A program made the position numbers and the translations under genes. DNA of 64,000 nucleotides. Origin: Pectobacterium versatile (GTDB lineage: Bacteria > Pseudomonadota > Gammaproteobacteria > Enterobacterales > Enterobacteriaceae). The notes beneath the pieces are model-generated. The model saw only the letters and a list, made by a program, of their open reading frames with translations, was not told the DNA's origin and did not search any database. Within the stretch, counting starts at the first letter, position 1, and every line of letters begins with the position of its first letter. Below, in pieces: positions 61,608 to 64,000 of the stretch. The stretch spans positions 124,001 to 188,000 of the forward strand of contig NZ_JAINZP010000006.1 in the NCBI RefSeq assembly GCF_020166435.1. Reading direction: 5' to 3'.

Positions 61608-63065
61608 TTATCCCTGTGGGATAGGCGGAAACACGTCGTCTGGAATCGGGTTCTCAAACGGTGTCTGCTGCAATCTTTCCTGATGGTCGGCTTTTGCCTG
61701 TGCAATCAGTTCGGGCGTGACCAGCAGGTCGATAGCCAGTGAGGCCATCGCTTTCGCCGCGTATTCCGTGCCCTTGTGTGCGGCACCGGTTTTTCCCTGT
61801 GCGACCAACTGCCACGAATGCGCTGGTGTGCCGATGGCGTAAGTGGCGCTGCGAATCTGCACGGTCGGCACAACCCAACTGACCGTCCCCACGTCGGTAG
61901 AGCCGATGAAGGCGTCATTCGGGCTATACAGCGGATAAATTCCGTCGTGTAGCGTTAAACCCGGCTGCGGTTTAACGCCGAAACGCGCGTAGGATTCGGC
62001 AATGTCTTCGGCGCTCAGCGCGGTCTGGAACATCGCTGCCATTTTGCGGTCTTCGTCATCGAACGGTATCGGGCCGAGCGCCAGCAGATGTTCGTGCATA
62101 CGCGCTTCCAGCGGCGGGTTCGCCAGCAGATTGGCATCACCGCTAATCACTTCGCTGCTGACTTCGGTTTCCGTCATCAGCGCTGCACCTTCGGCAATTT
62201 TCTTCACGCGTTTGACCAACTGGTGCAGTTCCGGCAACTGACGTGCCCGTACGAGGTAACGCACGGTGGCGTTGGCCTGAACGACGTTCGGGGCGTGGCC
62301 ACCGCTGTCGGTAATCGCATAGTGGATGCGGGCAGAGGACGGCATGTGTTCGCGCATGTAATTCACGCCAACGTTCATGAGTTCCACGGCATCCAGCGCG
62401 CTGCGTCCCAGATGTGGGCTGCTGGCGGCATGAGCCGCACGACCTTTGAAGTAAAAATTCAGTTCGTTACAGGCCAGCGATACCGGGCTGTTGACGCCGG
62501 TGAAGGTCGCCGGGTGCCAGCAGAGGGCGATATCGACATCGTTAAAAACGCCTTCCTTGACCATAAAGCCTTTGGACGATCCGCCTTCTTCCGCAGGGCA
62601 GCCGTAAAAGCGTACGGTTCCAGCCAGAGCGTGCTTTTGCAGATAATCTTTCACTGCCGTAGCCGCCTGTAGTGCCGCGGTGCCGAGCAGGTTATGTCCG
62701 CAGCCGTGGCCGTTGCCACCGTTTTCCAGCGGTTTTGGTTCAGCGACATTCGCCTGCTGGCTCAGGCCCGGCAGCGCATCGTATTCACCCAGAATGGCGA
62801 TAATCGGCAGACCTTCGCCGAATTCACCCAGCAGTGCGGTCGGCATGTCGGCGATGCCTTTCGTCAGACGGAAGCCTTCTGCTTTCAGGATGGCTTCGTG
62901 CTGTGCCGCCGAACGATGCTCTTCGTAGTTCAGTTCCGGCGTATCCCAGATGCCGTCGCTCAGCGTACAGAACTGCTGTCGCTTGGTGGCAATCAGATCG
63001 CAGATCTCTTCCACGTTCTGGCGATTAACGGCCGGCAGCGTTCCTTCAGTGTGTGTTGCATTCAT
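61608..63065 (-). CDS. AbgB-like M20 family amidohydrolase
   Basis: A zinc-dependent amidohydrolase of 485 residues resembling E. coli AbgB (481), a subunit of p-aminobenzoyl-glutamate hydrolase. Family stretches: LGEYDALPGLSQQA, NGHGCGHNLLGTAALQAA, RFYGCPAEEGGSSKGFMV, AAHAASSPHLGRSALDAV, STDVGTVSW, GTPAHSWQLVAQGK. Metal ligands are expected in HGCGHN, EEGG and the late His. No abgA is adjacent; instead a solute-binding protein gene lies about 95 bases upstream on the same strand, so the pair may import and cleave an amide or dipeptide. The substrate is unknown. Confidence 0.82.
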   Translation of the reverse strand: MNATHTEGTLPAVNRQNVEEICDLIATKRQQFCTLSDGIWDTPELNYEEHRSAAQHEAILKAEGFRLTKGIADMPTALLGEFGEGLPIIAILGEYDALPGLSQQANVAEPKPLENGGNGHGCGHNLLGTAALQAATAVKDYLQKHALAGTVRFYGCPAEEGGSSKGFMVKEGVFNDVDIALCWHPATFTGVNSPVSLACNELNFYFKGRAAHAASSPHLGRSALDAVELMNVGVNYMREHMPSSARIHYAITDSGGHAPNVVQANATVRYLVRARQLPELHQLVKRVKKIAEGAALMTETEVSSEVISGDANLLANPPLEARMHEHLLALGPIPFDDEDRKMAAMFQTALSAEDIAESYARFGVKPQPGLTLHDGIYPLYSPNDAFIGSTDVGTVSWVVPTVQIRSATYAIGTPAHSWQLVAQGKTGAAHKGTEYAAKAMASLAIDLLVTPELIAQAKADHQERLQQTPFENPIPDDVFPPIPQG

Positions 63066-63159
63066 GCGTGGTGTGCTCGTTTGATTTTTCTGATGGCATT
63101 GGCGAGGGGCGTGTCACAGCCAGTCAGCCATGACACGCGATTTAGCGATTGGGTAACGC

Positions 63160-64000
63160 TTAGAGCGGTGTGGTGTCCATGCCGAACCATTTTTCGCTCA
63201 GCTTTCTGATGGTACCGTCTTGTTTAGCCTGATCGATTGCCTTGTCGAACATAGCTTTCAGCTCAGGATCGCTTTTACGCAGGCCAACGGAAGAGCCGCT
63301 GCCCAGAATGCCGCCGATGAACTGTGGCCCTGGCATCACGATGTTCTCATTGCCCGGTTTGTCCGTTGTGCTTTTCAGGTAAGGCGCGGAAGCGATGACC
63401 AGATCCACACGGCCTGCTTTCAGATCCAGATCGTGTTCCTGTGTGGTTTTATATTCGCGTACTTTCATCACGCCTTTCATGTATTTATCCAAAAAGGCGC
63501 TGGCGATAGAAGCAGATTGCACGCCAATAGTTTTGCCTTCCAGCAGCGGTTTCAGCTTCTCAACCTCTGCCAGTGCTTTCGCTTCATCGGCGGGCTCAAT
63601 GGAGAAACGTACACCCGCGTCTGGGAAATCTTTGGCGAGTGAGCTGGATTTCAGCACGGCGAAAGTCTGCCCTGCCTGCGTGTACGGCTGGCTGAAATCG
63701 ATCACTTCACGACGTTTCGCTGTGGCGGACATGCCTGCAATGATCGCGTCATATTTACCCGCGTTCAGCGCAGGAATAGCACTGGCGAAGGGCTGAACCA
63801 TGATCTCGCATTTCACCTGCATGTTGTTACACAGCACTTTGTACAGCTCGATCTCCATACCATCCAGCGTACCGTCTGGTTTGGTGAAGTTATACGGGTG
63901 GTAAGCGCCTTCGGTCGCGATGCGGACGGTCGTCCATTTTTTCTCTTCCGCTGAGGCGGTGAATGAGGCAGCCAGCGTTCCTGCCATACACAGCGAGCAG
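63160..64000 (-). CDS. Periplasmic amino-acid-type solute-binding protein (5' end outside window)
   Basis: A family 3 solute-binding protein. The frame stays open to the window edge; an internal ATG at 63987 is probably inside the signal peptide (CSLCMAGTLAASFTASA, then EEKKW), so the true start lies beyond 64000. Mature features: RIATEGAYHPYNFTKPDGTLDGMEIELYK, QPFASAIPALNAGKYDAIIAGMSATAKRR and AKQDGTIRKLSEKWFG, typical of lysine/arginine/ornithine or other polar amino acid binders. The 94-base gap to the amidohydrolase holds no feature I can name. ABC partner genes would be outside the window. Confidence 0.85.
   Translation of the reverse strand, partial: CSLCMAGTLAASFTASAEEKKWTTVRIATEGAYHPYNFTKPDGTLDGMEIELYKVLCNNMQVKCEIMVQPFASAIPALNAGKYDAIIAGMSATAKRREVIDFSQPYTQAGQTFAVLKSSSLAKDFPDAGVRFSIEPADEAKALAEVEKLKPLLEGKTIGVQSASIASAFLDKYMKGVMKVREYKTTQEHDLDLKAGRVDLVIASAPYLKSTTDKPGNENIVMPGPQFIGGILGSGSSVGLRKSDPELKAMFDKAIDQAKQDGTIRKLSEKWFGMDTTPL

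Overview
The window is chromosomal DNA of a soft-rot enterobacterium, most likely Pectobacterium (the former Erwinia carotovora group). The conserved backbone has enterobacterial order and sequence: malP-malQ, nfuA, gntX, bioH, then tex, greB, ompR-envZ, pckA, hslO-hslR-yrfG, igaA, nudE, mrcA, hofMNOPQ, aroK-aroB-damX-dam-rpe-gph-trpS. It also carries a complete car cluster for the simple carbapenem 1-carbapen-2-em-3-carboxylic acid and pectin-catabolism genes (kduI, kdgT). The assignment rests on gene content and remembered protein sequences; no search was run.

Layout. 1-5.6 kb: maltodextrin enzymes (malP cut by the window edge), the Fe-S carrier nfuA, gntX and bioH. 5.8-30.4 kb: an accessory block between bioH and tex. 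It contains an AcrD-like RND pump; an AT-rich hcp cassette (Hcp, a candidate effector, a candidate immunity protein) closed by a decayed copy of the acrD 3' end; an isochorismatase-like hydrolase, an exported metallo-beta-lactamase-fold protein and a divergent GlxA-type AraC regulator; a four-gene operon (alkaline-phosphatase-like enzyme, small exported protein, ABC ATPase, FtsX-type permease with a 21-histidine loop); the carR-carABCDEFGH locus; and kduI-kdgT with an IclR-type regulator. 30.5-38.3 kb: tex, a citrate synthase paralogue, a chemoreceptor and an OlsF-like acyltransferase fusion. 38.4-61.5 kb: ordinary enterobacterial backbone. 61.6-64 kb: an AbgB-like amidohydrolase and a truncated solute-binding protein.

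The carbapenem locus. CarB makes carboxymethylproline, CarA closes the beta-lactam ring, and CarC epimerises and desaturates the carbapenam. CarD and CarE look like a proline-oxidising enzyme and its ferredoxin, CarF and CarG confer self-resistance, and CarH is exported and of unknown role. All key residues I could place in CarA, CarB and CarC are present. The regulatory end is rearranged. A 416-bp IS1-family remnant sits inside the last codons of carR, so CarR is 230 residues long. Joining the flanks across the remnant and its imperfect duplication restores a 244-residue frame with a 15-residue tail. Just upstream of carR lies a decayed duplicate of the first 50 or so codons of carA. Both are read directly from the sequence.

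Other points worth a second look: a T10 tract that throws the candidate Hcp-cassette immunity gene out of frame with a membrane-anchor start; a citrate synthase paralogue with Asn in place of a catalytic His; tandem 16-bp palindromes in front of the IclR-type gene; and a perfect inverted repeat covering the ribosome-binding site of the phosphatase operon. I saw no tRNA, rRNA or CRISPR array.
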